Part shown: in pieces, positions 54,095 to 64,000 of the stretch | How positions within the stretch are numbered: the first letter of the stretch is position 1 | Layout: every line of letters starts with the position of its first letter | NCBI GenBank assembly: GCA_000727475.1 | Contig: KL647304.1 | Coordinates: 2,187,968 to 2,251,967, forward strand | DNA: 64,000 nucleotides | Reading direction: 5' to 3' | From: Sarcocystis neurona | Lineage: Eukaryota > Apicomplexa > Conoidasida > Eucoccidiorida > Sarcocystidae | Translations under genes and position numbers: made by a program | The notes under the pieces: model-generated | Database searches by the model: none | Seen by the model: only the letters and a program-made list of their open reading frames with translations | Told to the model about the DNA's origin: nothing

Positions 54095-57000
54095 CCGATA
54101 GATGGCTACATTTGTGTATATGAGGATAGGTGATAAATACTTGCCATATATTTAGATATATGTATTGTAAATCGATTTGACTGCATGCGTGGGCGCCTTT
54201 TTTTGTATCAGTCCATCGCTGTCGGCCCCAGTACTACCTATCTGTCTATTTATGTATATATGTGTGTATATAGACAGGAAAAAGACCGAAAGTATATAGA
54301 GAGAGGGACACACACAGAGAGAAGGATATGATGAGAATCCGTCTATACGTCTATATTATAAACAGAGAAAGACAGGGGAAACGAGAACACGTATATACCC
54401 TCATATGTATATAGGGAGACGGACACACGGAGACAGGGAGACGGGGGCCTCAAAGAGAGGGAGACAGCAGCTGCAGGGAGACAAGAGAGACAGCAGTCCT
54501 CTTCGAAGAGAAGGCAACTGAAAAACTTGCTTCCGGCGCGCCCACGTATATGGAAAGAAACACCTGACGCATCAGAGGGACCGCCCCCCTTCGCTCAGCC
54601 CGAAATCTTCTCCCCGTCTCCGTCTCCGTCTCCGTACGTGTGTGCTTCGTCTGTCTGGGGGCCGTCTCCGTCTCTACGTGCTGCGTCTCTGCTGTCATTC
54701 CTGCCCGCGTGTCTCTGTCTCTCTCCGTGCCAAAATGTCACTCGAAGAATTGCTGCTGCAACTCCACGACGTTGCCAGGGGACGGCGACGCAGGCGCCAG
54801 CCAGCACATATGTCTGTAGACGGTCCCTGCAGCAGCCCCCAAGCAGCAGCCGCCCAGCAGCAGCGGCCCAGCAGCAGCAGCCGTCCAGCAGCAGCAACAG
54901 CGACACCTTCTCGCTGCTTAGATATATGTATCTGTGTGTGTGTATTTGCTTCTTAGAGAGTCGCTGCAGCAGCCGCGCAACCAACAGCCGCACCTTCTCG
55001 CTTCCTGTAGGTGTGTACATATATGTGTCGTGAAGTCGTTGCAGCAGCTGCGCGTGACAGCAGCACGTCCTCCTCGGTGCTGTCTGCCGTTTTTTGCGCC
55101 GTTGCTGCTTCGTGGAAGGGGCAGACACCGCGTGTGAAGCGTCGAGGGGAAGAGCCACGGAGACGTGTGTGTCTGCGTGAGTGTGGGGGGGGGCACCACC
55201 ACCACCCCCAAGCACCGCGTCTTGCTTTTTCGTGCTTCCTTCGACCCCCCCACCTGCGGCGACGACCTCTCCGTCTGCGTCTCGCCGCGCATGCAGCGCT
55301 GTTCAGGGACCGCACGGAAGGCCTGGCGACGCAGATTTTCGCCAAGGCAGGCGTCGACGTGGACAAAATGCAGCAGGAGCTGAAAGCGCATCTGCAGCAG
55401 CAGCCTCGCATGTCTCTCGGATTCGGCGACCAGAAAGTTCTTGGTCGAGGTCTGCAGCATGTCCTCTCCGCTGCCCACCGCTACAAACGGGACTTTCAAG
55501 TAATCCGCGTCTCTCTCTCCTCCTCGCTCGCGCGTTCCTCTGCTGCATGTGCCACACACACAGAGACTCTTCGTCGCTCCCTCAATTCCCCAACAAAAAC
55601 AACCCCACCTCTTAAGACGTGTGTGCATATGTATCTGCTTCTCGCTACAAATATGTACGTATGTACATATCTGAGCGAAGGTCTGCAGACACATACGTCA
55701 GTCTACCTCTGTCTGGGTATATATGCATGTATGTATGTATGTATGTGTGTGTGTGTGTTGATACACAGAAGCGTGTAGGAGCGTCTGTCCATATATATGT
55801 ATATACACATATGTGTATATGTCCTTTTCTCTCTATCGATATATATGTATGGTATATGAAGAAAGGTCTACAAATACATATATGTAAGTCTGCATGCATG
55901 TGTTAATATGTACCCGCCTCTGTCTCCACATATATTTATATTGTGTCTCTCTGTGTCTGTCTTTCTGTATCTTTCTGTCTCCTTCTCTGGCTTTCTCTCG
56001 CTTTCTGTTCTTCTCTGAATTTATATTTAGATGAGCCAAAGTATGCAGGTAAGTGTGTCATCGTATGAGTATGAGTGTGGGTCTCCGTCTGCCCCTCTGT
56101 CTCTATATCTCTATGCGTCGTCACACAGCAGGACGTCTGTGCGTGTCCTTATACAAATTACATATATACAAGTGTATTTGTGTATGAGTCTGTACGTAAA
56201 TTTGTATGCATAAAATGTATGAATCTGCGTATCCATACATATATATGTATATGTGTAAGTGTGTACGTGTATTCATGAGTACGTATGTGAGTGTGTTGTA
56301 TACGGATGACTGCATGGGAGAAGAGAAGAAACGAATACGTGAGTAATTTCGTTTTCTCCTTGAGGATGTATATACATTTAAATAGATGCTGCATAGGCAG
56401 ACATGAAGCAAAAGGGTATATTTGTTCATGTATGTCCACACAAGACAAGCCGAATATGTATGTATGTGTGTGTGTGGGGCGAGGAGTAGCCTCCTTCGCC
56501 TTTTTATTTGTCTTCGCATGCAACGTGGTTTGCTTTCTTCTCTTTAAGCGTCATTTCACATTCGTCTACCTACGCCTGTGCCAAAATATATCTATGCGTA
56601 TATATAAACTTATCCATAAGTCCGTATGTGCGCGCGCATGCATATATGTCTTATACAAGTGTGGGGTGACGTTGCATGCACGAGAGCGTCGGTGAACTTT
56701 TATATGTATTTGTTTATATGTATGTATGTATACACATTTGCTTCCGTTGCGTGATGCAGAAGGCGAGGACGCAGCAGAGACGCCGTCTCCGCGGCTTGCC
56801 GGTCCTGCTGTCTCCGTCTCTTCTCTCGCCGTCTCCGTGTGTGCGTGTGTCTCCGACCCCACACTTTCTTTTTTTGCGTGTCTCCCTCTGTCCGGCTCCT
56901 TCCGCTTCCTTTTATTCCTCGGCGTCTCCCAGCGTCCGTCTCTTCTTCCCCGCACTTTGGACGTCCGCGTCTCCCCCACGATCTTCTCCCGTCTCCTCGC

Positions 57001-60000
57001 CGTCTCGTCTCCGTGCTGCCCGTCTCTCCGCGACCGCCCGCTGTGGCGCCCTCCTTCGAGACGCTTCTGCGGCATTTCCGCTTTTCTCGCTTTCGGCGGG
57101 CGCATGTCTGTCGCGTGTCCACCCGTCGCTGCTCCACCTTTTCCTCGCGTCTCTCTATATGTGTGTGTGGACGTCTCTGCTGCTGCTGCAGTTCTCTTTT
57201 GCTGCGCACTTGTCTAGCTGCCCGCGCGCGCGCTCGCGCATGCGTCTTTTCGGTAGCTTCGTTGCTGCTGCGTCTTCTCTCTGGTGGGACACGTTTCCGT
57301 AGTTTCCGTCTCTGTTCTCCTTCGCGACCGGGGGGTGATGGTGGTGGTGGTAGTGGTGGTGATGGTGGTGATGGTGCAGGACGGGTACTTGAGCGTGGAG
57401 CACCTGGTGCTGGCGCTGGCTGCGGAAGACACGAAGTTCACGCGGCCGTTTCTGCAACGCAACGGCCTTGCGCTGAACAAAATCCGCGCTGCTGTTCAAG
57501 AAATTCGAGGGAAAAAGAAAGTCACTTCGAAGAATCCTGAGCTCGTAAGGAACGCAGAGAACTCCTCCTCGCCGCTCTGCTCCGCGCTTCCGCCCTCCCG
57601 TCGCTTCCTCCGCCTCGCCGCTATCCTCCTGCGGCTCTGCTGCTGCCCCTGCTGTCACTTCTTGAGAAACCCCCTCTCCTTCATCTTCCTCTGCTGCTGC
57701 TCTCGCTGCCGGTGCTCCGACAGCAGCGTCTCTTGCGGTTCTCCTCCTGCTGCTTGCTCCTACTTGCGACGACTCGCTGCTGCTTCGCCTCTTGCTGCTG
57801 CTGCTCCTCCTCTTGCTGCTGCTGCTCCTCCTCTTGCTGCTGCTGCTCCTCCTTCTCCTCTTGCTGCTGCCCGTCCTTCTCCTCTTGCTGCTGCTGCTCC
57901 TCCTTCTCCTCTTGCTGCTGCCCGTCCTTCTCCTCTTGCTGCTGCTGTTGCTGCTGGTGGCCGTCGGAGAGCGCCTGACTTCGCCCGTTGCACGGGGCTG
58001 CCTGTGTGTGCGGGGCTTTTCACGCCACGCCCTTCCCCCCAGGCGCAGCATGCGAGTCATACATATGCATGAATACATACATATGAACATATATAGAGAG
58101 AGAGACTGTACATGCGTCTGTATGTAAATATTGCGGACCCCGTGGAGGCAATGCAGGTGTACATATTTGTCCGGCTGCACGCACAGCAGCTCTGCCTTCT
58201 AGTAGATATCCACCACCCACGAATCTGCGGCGGTGCGTGGTGACCCCCTGCCCCACACGAAGACGTGTACTTGCCGACAGCAAATTCAGGAAGTCGACTA
58301 TCATGCGTTCCTTTCCTCGCCGGCGATCTCCCCGCGCATGCGAAGATGTTTCTTGACGCTCACGTGCAGCAGCACACGCAGCTCCCCCCCCCCCCCCCAC
58401 GCCGTCGTTACATCTTCCCACGGCCGCCAACCCGCATGCAATTCCTCAGCAACAAGACCCTTATATTCTATACATACATATGTATATATATGTGTGCATG
58501 TAGATAGAGTAGATAGGTATATGTCTACACTCCTCTCCTGTCCAGCTATATTCCATATCCATATATATGTGTCAACACTGCTGTGGTCCTTACATATACG
58601 TACACATCCATACAGAGAGACACAGCTAAATATGTATATATATACGTATTTGTATGTATCTGCACTGCTGTCCTCCCCACGTATCATGCACATATCTATA
58701 TGCACCCTGCTGTCCTCGTGACGTGTAGTCCACCTATATCAGCGTAACCATACTGGGCAGGAGTTTTGACTCGCTACGTATACTCCTCCTGTTTCTGTGT
58801 GGATGTCTTTTCTGCTGCTTCGTCTTTTTGTGTGCGGACATGTGGGTGTGCTCGCCTTCTTCTCCTTCGGGCCTACGTCCTTCGCTTCTGCTGGTCTTGG
58901 TCGTCTCCGCCTTCTTCCTTATCGTCCCCTCCGTCTTCTTGCGAGTCTGCTGCGCTTCCTCTTGGCTGCTCGTGCTCCCCTGCTGCTGCTGCTGGGTGGA
59001 CTTTTCTGCCGCAGGACTTGGGCGGCGTGTGTGTGGTGCCTGCTGCAGGCGTACCAGGCTCTAGCGCGCTACTGCCGAGACTTCACCGCTGCTGCTCGGG
59101 CAGGGAAGTTGGACCCCGTCATCGGCAGAGATGCAGAAATTCGACGAAGCATTCAAATTTTGAGTCGAAGGACGAAGAACAACCCCGTCCTCCTGGGCGA
59201 GCCGGGAGTCGGCAAAACGGCGATAGTCGAGGGACTCGCTCTGCGCATCGTCGCCGGAGACGTCCCTGATGCGCTCAAAAACTGCCGTCTCGTCTCCCTG
59301 GACCTCGCCGCGCTTCTCGCCGGTGCGTCTTCTCGCCTGCCGCGCAGCACGACGCCCCAGGCAGCAGCAACAGCAGCACTATCTCCTCGCCCAGCGCCGT
59401 GACCAAACGGAAGCCGCACACCCTGCGCGAGAAGGAGACGGGAAGAAGCTGCAGAGACACAGGGAGACAGGGAGACACGGAAAGAAGTGGGAGGGGAGCC
59501 GCAGAGAGACAGAATAAGACAAACAAATATGACCACCAAAATATGCTGCCCCACCCATACACACGCGCATGCACACAGATACTTTTATACGGAGAGAGAG
59601 GGGGAAGAAGGTGCATTAAAGTCCTGCTCTGCTGCACGCGTCTGTTGCTGCTCCGTGGTTCTCCAATTCTGCTGCGGTTGCTGCTGCTGCGTGCGTCTTT
59701 ACTGGTGGTGCTGTGTATGTGTGTCTGTGTGTGTCTCTTCTACTGCTGCTGCTGCTGGTGCCCCCACTGCGACTCCTACTGCTGGTGCTGCTGTATGCGT
59801 CTCTACTGCTGCTTTCCCTGCTGCTGCTGCTACCGCTTCTGCTGCGGCTGCTGCTGCTGCTGCGTGCTTCTCCACTGCTGCTTCTGCTGCTGGCGGTGGT
59901 CAGGATCGAAGTACCGTGGAGAGTTTGAAGAGCGACTCAAGGCCGTGTTGAAGGAGGTGGAAGACTCGGAAGGAGAAATCGTCGTTTTTATCGACGAACT

Positions 60001-62516
60001 GCACACGGTCGTTGGCGCCGGTGCCGGAGGGGAGGGGGGAGGGGCAATGGACGCGGGGAACATGCTCAAGGTAACGCCTTCTCAAAAATGAAGATTTTCC
60101 ACCCCTTCACATTAGAAGAAGTGCGTTCGTTCTCTCTGTCTCTCGTCTCTTCTGTGTGCCCAAGAAGCCAGTCCTCCCTCTCGAAGAAGGAGGACGGGCT
60201 CTCCGTCTTTTCTTCTCCGTCTTCTCTTCTTCGTCTCCTGCTGCGTCTCCTTCTTCGTCTTCATCTCCGTTTCTCTTTCATTTTCCGTCTCTCGGGCCCT
60301 GTATCCTTTTCCGTCTGACCAAATGCGCGCGGAAGGTCGACGAAGAGAGAGAAACACAGACGTGCTGCTGCTGCTTTTGCTGCTGTTGCCTTTGCTGCTG
60401 TTGCTGCTGCTGCTTCTGCTGTTGCTGTTGCTGTTTCTTCTGCTTGCGCCGCTGCCGGTGGAGAAAGAGACGTGGAAGAAGAGGCAGCTCCGCGTTTCAA
60501 TCGCTGCGGATCTGCTTTCTTCTGACCTTCTTCTCCTCCTGCAACTCTGCTGCTGCTACGTCTCGTCAGCATCTTCTCGACGCCCTCTCTCGCTTCTTCC
60601 TTCGACGCCTCTTCGTCTTCTTCTCCTGTCTGCACCTCTTCCACAGAAAGGGGATCTGTCTTTTTCCGTCTTCCTCGCTGCACACTCTTTTGTGTGTAAT
60701 ACGTGAAACGGTCCGCGAGTCGAAATCTTCGTGGAAGCACGGAGGGGGAAGAACGGGACGGGACGACACGTGTTGCTGCAGCCGCTGCTGCTGTTGCTGT
60801 TGCGTGGCCTCATGCGCATGCAGCAGTCTGCGTATGTGCGTGCGTCTCTCTTTTTCTCCGAGCGAAGAAACCGCGGGAGAGGTGCTGCTGCTGCTGCTGC
60901 CCTTCCCGGGGCGGTTCCGGCCTTCGACTACGCAGCAGGTACATGTGGGGTGTACGTACACCCCGCGCGTCACCTTCGTGCAAACGTGGGGTGGTGGATG
61001 TTCGTCTGCTGCTGCGCAGCCTCTGCTCGCTCGCGGGGAATTCCGCTGTATCGGCGCAACGACCCTCAACGAGTACCGGCAATATATTGAGAAAGACAAA
61101 GCCCTCGAGCGCAGATTTCAGCAAGTCCTGGTCAGTTTCTCTTTGACAGCAGTTCCTTCTCTCAGCAGCACACATACCCCACACCACAACATCCACACAT
61201 ATCTACAAAAGATCATGCTGAAGCTTTTGAATACATATCTATACGCATACATATACATACCTACATACACGTATCTATCCTATATACATCTTCATATATA
61301 CATATATACACGTACATATAGATATATATATGTTAATTTATCTGTGCATCTATTTACACGTAAACCCGGTACATATATATATATATATATGTGTCTATCC
61401 TATTCATATAGACATACACATGTATATATACATGTATCTATATACGTTTACCTATGCATCTATCCATATGTATATCTATATGCATATATCAACAGATAGA
61501 GAGAAATGGAGAGACGTGCATATCTATCCGTATATACATATATATATGTACAGAATATATATCCTATATATACATACATATATACATATATTTACCTGTA
61601 CATAGATATATGGGTCGATGCATCTATTTATACATCTATCTATACACCTATATATATATGTGTGGAGAGTTGCATGCGGGGATAGGTGTATTTGTGTGTG
61701 TGTGTTTGCAAATGGTGTTGTGTCGTGAAGATTTGATATCTGCGAGTTGCAGGAGGGGCCTTACCTTCGAAGCAGCGTCTTTGATGGGGGAAGCACTTTT
61801 CCCGCAGACGTGGCGCATGCATTTGGCAGCAGCAGGTTGCATGCGTGTTGTCCCGCAGGAGGTGCAGCAGAGATTTTTGATTCCTCCGTTTCCCACTTTG
61901 CGACGCATTTCCCCGCCTCCGCAGGCCTCTCATCTGCTGCTGCTGCTTCTTTCCCACCTCCCCCCTGCTGCTGCCATGCTGCCCCCGCGGGCCGCTCGCT
62001 GCATGCGCGCAGAGACTCGCATATTTATGACGCGGTTCTTCGCTCACGTGTGCATGCTCTTCTTCCCCCCTATCCCCCGTCTGTGGCTTCCTGCTGCGCC
62101 GTCTCCGTCTCCCTGTGTTGATGTCTCCGTCTGCGTCTTCGTCTCCCGCCTTCTGCGTGAGTGCCTCTCTCTCCGCCGGTGCGACTCTCTTGCTGCTTCT
62201 CTTTTCCTCCGTCTTCGTCCTGCATGCATCTCGCTAGACCGCTTTCTCTGTGTATTTCTGTCTCGCCGGATATGTGTGTGCGTGCATTTGTCTCCGTGTC
62301 TCCGTCTCTCCCTTTGCGTCTCCCCCCATTTGTGTGCTTCCCGCCTCTCCGTGTGTAGCTCCGCATCATCTGCCTCGATTCTCTTCATGTCCGCGTGAGT
62401 TTCTCTCTGCCTTCCGCTGCTGCTGACTCTGGAGTGTCTCTCTCTCTCTCTCTGTTTGTGTACCTGTCTCCTTCTGTGTGTCTCTCCGTCTCGTCTCCGT
62501 GTCTCGCCAGAGCCAC

Positions 62517-62559
<43 letters not shown>

Positions 62560-64000
62560 GACCCCCCCCGCATGCGCATGCGCGGCAGTTTATTTCTGCT
62601 GCTTCCTCTTCTCTACCTTTTCTCTCCGTGTCTCTTCGTCGCCTGTTGTGTGGGGTTGCCCCTCTCATGCAAGTCTCCTTCATATAAACACACGTACATA
62701 CACGTAGATACACACGTATACATTGATGTATGTGTGACAGCTCATATGTATCCATCCCTTATATATGTAGGACGCAGACACAGCTACGCAGTAGTGTTGC
62801 TCTCTCTTCTCCCGTCTCCCTCTGTCTCCCCTTTCTGTCTCCCTGTCTCCCTCTCCTGTCTCCCTGTCTCCCTCCCATGTCTCTCTGTCTTTCCTGCCTC
62901 TCCCCCTCTCTGTCTGCCACTCCGCCCTGCCGTCTCCTGTCTCCCCGTCTCTCTGTCCTCTCTCCCTGTCTCCCCTTCCCGTCTCCCTGTCTCTCCTGTC
63001 TCCCTGTCTCCCCCCCTCCCCCCCCCCTCTCTGCCTTTCCTGCCTGCCGTCTCCTGTCTCTCCTCTTTCTCCGTGTCTCTTGATCACCCCCCCCGCCTTT
63101 CCCGTGCCGTCCCCGCGCTTGGTGTCTCCTGTCTCGTTGCGCTCGAAAGTATGACACTCCCTTGCGTGGACAACTAATCTGCAGGTGGAGGAACCGTCGG
63201 TAGAAGAAACCGTCAGTATTCTCCGCGGGTTGAAAGACAGATACGAAGTTCACCACGGAGTTCGCATCCTGGACTCTGCTGTGGTTGCTGCTGCTTCCCT
63301 CGCCGACCGCTTTATAACGTAAGTCACCAAAGAAGAAGCGAAGAAGAGAGGCGGAAGACGAGGAGACGGGAGACGCAGAGGCCGAAGAAGAAGAGAAAGG
63401 AGACGGCAAGGAAGGGAAGAACAAGAAGAGGAGTGTAGAGGAGCAGGCGAGACAGGAGACCGCAGGGGAGGAGACACACGAGGAGGAACGCAAAACCAGC
63501 CACAGGCGGGAGAGAAGTTGAAGAGGACAAAAAGGAGGAGATTCGAAGAAGAGAAGGGAGGGTGGGACGGAGACGCGAAAGGAGACGAACCGTCTCGGGG
63601 GGAAGCGAAGCACACGAGGAGGAAAAGGGGAAGGTGGGATAGCAGGGGACACCAGCAGCAACAGCAGCAACAGCAGCTCCAGGAGACTTCTTGGACTGCC
63701 CCACGTGTGCGACGCACTGCCTCTCCTCTTCTGCACAGCAGCTTTCGCGCTCTTCTCCTCTCTCGCGTAGACTTCCTCCCCACCAGCAGAGGAAGTCGAG
63801 GCAGCACTCCCCGCTGCAGTGCGACGCTGTCTCTCTCGTGCTGCTGTCTCCTTCGTGCTGCTGTCTCTCCCCTTCATGCTGCTGTCTCTCTCCTTCGTGC
63901 TGCTGTCTCTCCCCTTCGTGCTGCTGTCTCTCTCCTTCGTGCTGCCGTCTCTCCCCTTCGTGCTGCTGTCTCTCTCCTTCGTGCTGCTGTCTCTCTCCTT
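52493..64000 (+). CDS. clpB: ClpB/Hsp100 disaggregase, 5' half (seven exons, runs off the right edge)
   Basis: ClpB is a hexameric AAA+ chaperone that pulls polypeptides out of aggregates through its central pore, working with Hsp70. Exons: 52493-52853, 55297-55499, 57380-57544, 59049-59322, 59904-60070, 61020-61130, 63185-63318. Every join is in phase, giving about 471 residues: a presequence-like Ala/Ser/Arg N-terminus, the double Clp N-domain ([19 protein letters not shown]...[12 protein letters not shown]), and most of AAA domain 1 with Walker A GEPGVGKT (about 293-300), Walker B VVFIDE (361-366), the pore-loop KYRG (337-340), sensor GATTLNEYR and arginine fingers ERRFQ. The middle domain and AAA domain 2 lie beyond the window. 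Residues such as HGVRILDSA are closest to bacterial-type and plastid ClpB as I remember them; apicoplast, mitochondrial or cytosolic location is unresolved. The frame is open upstream to 52265, so more 5' sequence is possible. Confidence 0.93.
52854..55296 (+). other. ClpB intron 1 with microsatellites
   Basis: (TA)n, TATATGTG and GAGAGAGA tracts fill 53030-53420, 53450-54130 and 54240-54480, including an uninterrupted (TA)n of about 28 bases at 54068-54095. GTCTCCGTCTC words occur at 54610-54680 and CAG-type triplets at 54840-54900. No second gene seen. Confidence 0.6.
55297..55499 (+). CDS. clpB: ClpB exon 2
   Basis: Begins after CGCATGCAG; the join makes the expected Glu-Ala-Leu-Phe of the Clp N-domain. 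It continues [17 protein letters not shown] and [19 protein letters not shown], ending in phase 0 before GTAATC. Confidence 0.9.
55500..57379 (+). other. ClpB intron 2
   Basis: TGTATGTATG tracts (55720-55760), TATATGTA (55790-55880) and a CT/GTCTCC-rich block (56800-57180). The final 45 bases before exon 3 are (GGT/GAT)n. Confidence 0.6.
57380..57544 (+). CDS. clpB: ClpB exon 3
   Basis: Encodes [14 protein letters not shown] and [21 protein letters not shown], the second half of the N-domain and the linker. The acceptor is GATGGTGCAG after a G-rich (GGT)n tract rather than a pyrimidine tract. The donor is CTC/GTAAGG, phase 0. Confidence 0.92.
57545..59048 (+). other. ClpB intron 3, CTG/CTC minisatellite
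   Basis: CTCCTCCTCTTGCTGCTGCTG-like units of 21-27 bp fill 57775-57955. A run of 15 C lies at 58384-58398, and TATATG tracts at 58440-58700. The minus frame 57155-58180 (Ser/Arg/Lys-rich) is the antisense reading. Confidence 0.6.
59049..59322 (+). CDS. clpB: ClpB exon 4
   Basis: After GCCTGCTGCAG it reads [40 protein letters not shown] and the Walker A motif [18 protein letters not shown], ending LDLAALLAG with donor CG/GTGCGT in phase 1. It is the most conserved exon of the gene. Confidence 0.95.
59323..61019 (+). other. ClpB introns 4 and 5, CTG-rich
   Basis: Intron 4 (59323-59903) is CTG-rich from 59640 up to the exon 5 acceptor. Intron 5 (60071-61019) is CT-rich at 60120-60320 and CTG-rich at 60360-60440, 60770-60800 and 60885-60900, again ending CTGCTGCGCAG. 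Confidence 0.6.
59904..60070 (+). CDS. clpB: ClpB exon 5
   Basis: Carries the domain-1 pore loop ([16 protein letters not shown]), Walker B ([18 protein letters not shown]) and [11 protein letters not shown]. It follows a CTG-rich intron end and stops at AAG/GTAACG, phase 0. Confidence 0.95.
61020..61130 (+). CDS. clpB: ClpB exon 6
   Basis: Encodes [20 protein letters not shown] and [13 protein letters not shown], with the sensor and arginine-finger residues of AAA domain 1. Phase 0 at both ends (CTGCTGCGCAG acceptor, CTG/GTCAGT donor). Confidence 0.95.
62521..62555. repeat. (AC)n microsatellite
   Basis: An uninterrupted AC run of 35 bases in ClpB intron 6; a useful polymorphic marker candidate. 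Confidence 0.97.
62790..63080. repeat. polypyrimidine CTGTCTCCC minisatellite
   Basis: CTGTCTCCCTCTCCTGTCTCC-type units make the plus strand almost pure C and T for nearly 300 bases, ending about 100 bases before ClpB exon 7. Confidence 0.85.
63185..63318 (+). CDS. clpB: ClpB exon 7
   Basis: Encodes [20 protein letters not shown] and [16 protein letters not shown], the small-domain helices of AAA domain 1. It ends in phase 2 at AAC/GTAAGT, a perfect donor. The next exon is outside the window. Confidence 0.95.
63319..63836 (+). other. ClpB intron 7, purine-rich part
   Basis: The plus strand is GA-rich (GAAGAAGAG, GGAGACG words) from 63325 to 63640, then turns CT-rich. The minus frame over 62759-63877 is Ser/Arg/Pro-rich and translates this low complexity. 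Confidence 0.6.
63837..64000. repeat. 21-bp tandem repeat running off the window edge
   Basis: After a shortened first unit, seven 21-bp units (63854, 63875, 63896, 63917, 63938, 63959, 63980) read CGTGCTGCTGTCTCTCNCCTT, where N is C or T. The variant alternates C, T, C, T, C, T and then repeats T in the last copy, so the array mostly behaves as a 42-bp dimer. It lies in ClpB intron 7. Confidence 0.92.

Larger units (their letters stand above)
61131..63184 (+). other. ClpB intron 6 with TATA, CA and CT arrays
   Basis: TATATACATATA tracts at 61200-61660, a CTCCGTCTC block at 62090-62510, (CA)n at 62521-62555 and a CTGTCTCCC minisatellite at 62790-63080 shortly before exon 7. GCATGC words occur near 61820, 61845, 62005 and 62577. 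Confidence 0.6.

Noticed and set aside
62759..63877. 372-codon minus-strand frame opposite ClpB exon 7
   Set aside because: It overlaps a homology-proven ClpB exon on the plus strand and otherwise translates CT/GA low complexity.
1..64000. Telomere-like TTTAGGG heptamer arrays, reverse transcriptase motifs, tRNA or rRNA genes
   Set aside because: Only isolated heptamers were seen, no polymerase motif was found in any frame read, and no RNA gene structure was recognised by eye; a dedicated tRNA or repeat search was not possible.

Overview
The window looks like nuclear DNA of an apicomplexan coccidian, most probably Eimeria. The reasons are genes split into many exons with GT/AG introns, exons packed with CAG-derived homopolymer runs (Ala, Gln, Ser), introns full of TATATG and GATA microsatellites, and alternation of repeat-rich and repeat-poor segments like that described for Eimeria tenella chromosome 1. 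Nothing looks bacterial, and no rRNA, tRNA, telomeric heptamer array or retrotransposon polymerase was recognised.

Layout. Positions 1-800 hold a purine-rich strand and a 53-bp tandem repeat. From 0.8 to 11.8 kb the DNA is repeat-poor, with only weak coding candidates. From 11.8 to 37.5 kb it is repeat-rich; here a plus-strand gene of about 22 kb and 11 proposed exons (14089-36320) encodes what I identify as the THO complex subunit THOC1/Hpr1, swollen to about 2,100 residues by amino-acid repeats. From 37.5 to 46.2 kb the DNA is repeat-poor again, with one phase-consistent two-exon candidate for a small secreted protein on the minus strand (40833-42091). From 46.2 to 51.4 kb it is moderately repeat-rich, with an unresolved minus-strand gene candidate and many GCATGC motifs. 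From about 52.3 kb to the right edge lies the 5' half of a ClpB/Hsp100 disaggregase gene on the plus strand (seven exons, incomplete at the right edge).

The two identified genes are unrelated in job: THOC1 belongs to nuclear mRNP assembly and export, ClpB to protein disaggregation, possibly in an organelle. They share an architecture. Exons carry CAG-type triplet runs, and introns carry the complementary CTG-type runs, often right up to the 3' splice site. The exon joins given here were checked for reading phase by hand. All functional names rest on remembered family motifs, not on a database search.
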